Source: an uncultured Blastocatellia bacterium (GTDB lineage Bacteria > Acidobacteriota > Blastocatellia > Pyrinomonadales > Pyrinomonadaceae). Taken from it: a DNA stretch of 64,000 nt. Position numbers and translations under genes: made by a program. The DNA lies in NCBI GenBank assembly GCA_946480785.1, contig CAMLLD010000021.1, forward strand, positions 1 to 64,000. Direction: 5' to 3'. The notes under the pieces were generated by a model. The model searched no databases. It was not told the origin of the DNA and worked only from the letters and a program-made list of their open reading frames with translations. Below are positions 63,542 through 64,000 of this stretch, piece after piece. Every line of letters begins with the position of its first letter. Position 1 is the first letter of the stretch.

Positions 63542-64000
63542 ATGAGTGACGAGCAACCAAATTTCAAAGTAACGGATCGACGCCTGTTCAACGCCGATGG
63601 CAGCCCGCGCGATCTTCCTCCAGAAGAGAGGCCGGAGCCGAAGCCGGAAACCGTGACTGCAACCGCCGCGACGGCCGCCGCGGGTGCGCAAACAGAGACT
63701 GCAGCAAGTGCGCAAACAGAGGCCGCTGCGTCGCCGGCGCCCGCTGAAGCCACCGGCGAAACTGGCCGCGAGACTGTTGGCGAAATGGGCGGCGAAGCGG
63801 AAGAAGAGTTCACGGAAGAAGAACTCGCTGACGCGCGCGACCCGGCGGGATTTCTGAGTTTCATCATGTCGATCGCGTCAAACGCGGCGTCGGCATTGGG
63901 AATGATGGAGCACCCGGTGACGCATTCGCGCGAAGTTGACGTCGAGCTCGGCAAACACTGGATCGACGTGCTCGGCATGCTGCAAAAGAAGACCGCCGGC
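63542..64000 (+). CDS. DUF1844 family protein (3' end outside the window)
   Basis: At least 153 residues are visible with no stop. ATG at 63542. N-terminal MSDEQPNFKVTDRRLFNADG is followed by an Ala/Thr/Glu-rich linker (about 25-85) and then DPAGFLSFIMSIASNAASALGMM ... LGKHWIDVLGMLQKKTAG, the DUF1844 core. Function is not known; the gene is common in acidobacteria and deltaproteobacteria. Divergent from mazG, with 44 bases between. Confidence 0.85.
   Translation, partial: MSDEQPNFKVTDRRLFNADGSPRDLPPEERPEPKPETVTATAATAAAGAQTETAASAQTEAAASPAPAEATGETGRETVGEMGGEAEEEFTEEELADARDPAGFLSFIMSIASNAASALGMMEHPVTHSREVDVELGKHWIDVLGMLQKKTAG

Overview
This window is a stretch of bacterial chromosome with no plasmid, prophage or rRNA signature. 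It is moderately GC-rich, uses GTG and TTG starts freely, and encodes outer-membrane-type functions (a PagL-like lipid A deacylase, a lipoprotein, periplasmic hydrolases). The mix of paired ECF sigma/anti-sigma genes, DUF4097 proteins, a TPR-CHAT protein, DUF4956, selA, a gamma carbonic anhydrase and many signal peptides ending in AQ suggests an Acidobacteriota-like lineage (Blastocatellia/Pyrinomonadales is my best guess). This is an inference from gene content; no marker phylogeny was possible.

Layout: 1-9.9 kb holds envelope and small-molecule genes: MATE exporter, PfpI/DJ-1, MOSC, DUF486, a glycosyltransferase followed by a CelD-like acetyltransferase, a secreted PLD-like protein, a DUF2156-alpha/beta-hydrolase fusion and a 3D-domain protein. 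9.9-15.1 kb has a six-repeat propeller-like protein, tRNA-Asn, an esterase, class A PBP and tmRNA. 15.1-24.5 kb has a Uma2 nuclease, murI-rph, a SET-domain protein, a GAF/PAS histidine kinase, selA, a cold-shock gene with a long leader, and an M23 peptidase. 24.5-31.6 kb has a sigma/anti-sigma/zinc-finger membrane protein operon, an LPG-synthase-type membrane protein, nrdR, hsp20 and lon. 31.6-40.3 kb has a secreted phosphatase, then DUF4956, a secreted kinase-fold protein and ppk1 on the minus strand (a likely polyphosphate-linked module), an SLT-LysM transglycosylase and comM. 40.3-52.1 kb has a phosphoesterase, a second ECF sigma/anti-sigma unit with two DUF4097 proteins, dcd, a TPR-CHAT protease, an unrecognised protein, an S8 protease and dut. 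52.1-64 kb has a glycine-zipper protein, a lipoprotein, gamma carbonic anhydrase, PagL-like protein, hisS-DUF1572-aspS-JAMM, an M48 protease, mazG and the start of a DUF1844 gene.

Functional themes are envelope stress and turnover (two ECF units, PBP1a, M23, SLT-LysM, M48, DUF4097), protein quality control (lon, hsp20, tmRNA, M48), nucleotide-pool hygiene (nrdR, dcd, dut, mazG) and translation (hisS, aspS, tRNA-Asn, selA). The best candidates for undescribed biology are the CHAT/unknown/S8 cassette lying between dcd and dut, and the ppk1/secreted-kinase/DUF4956 module. Small palindromic repeat families sit in several intergenic gaps, and one copy has become the 3' end of mazG.
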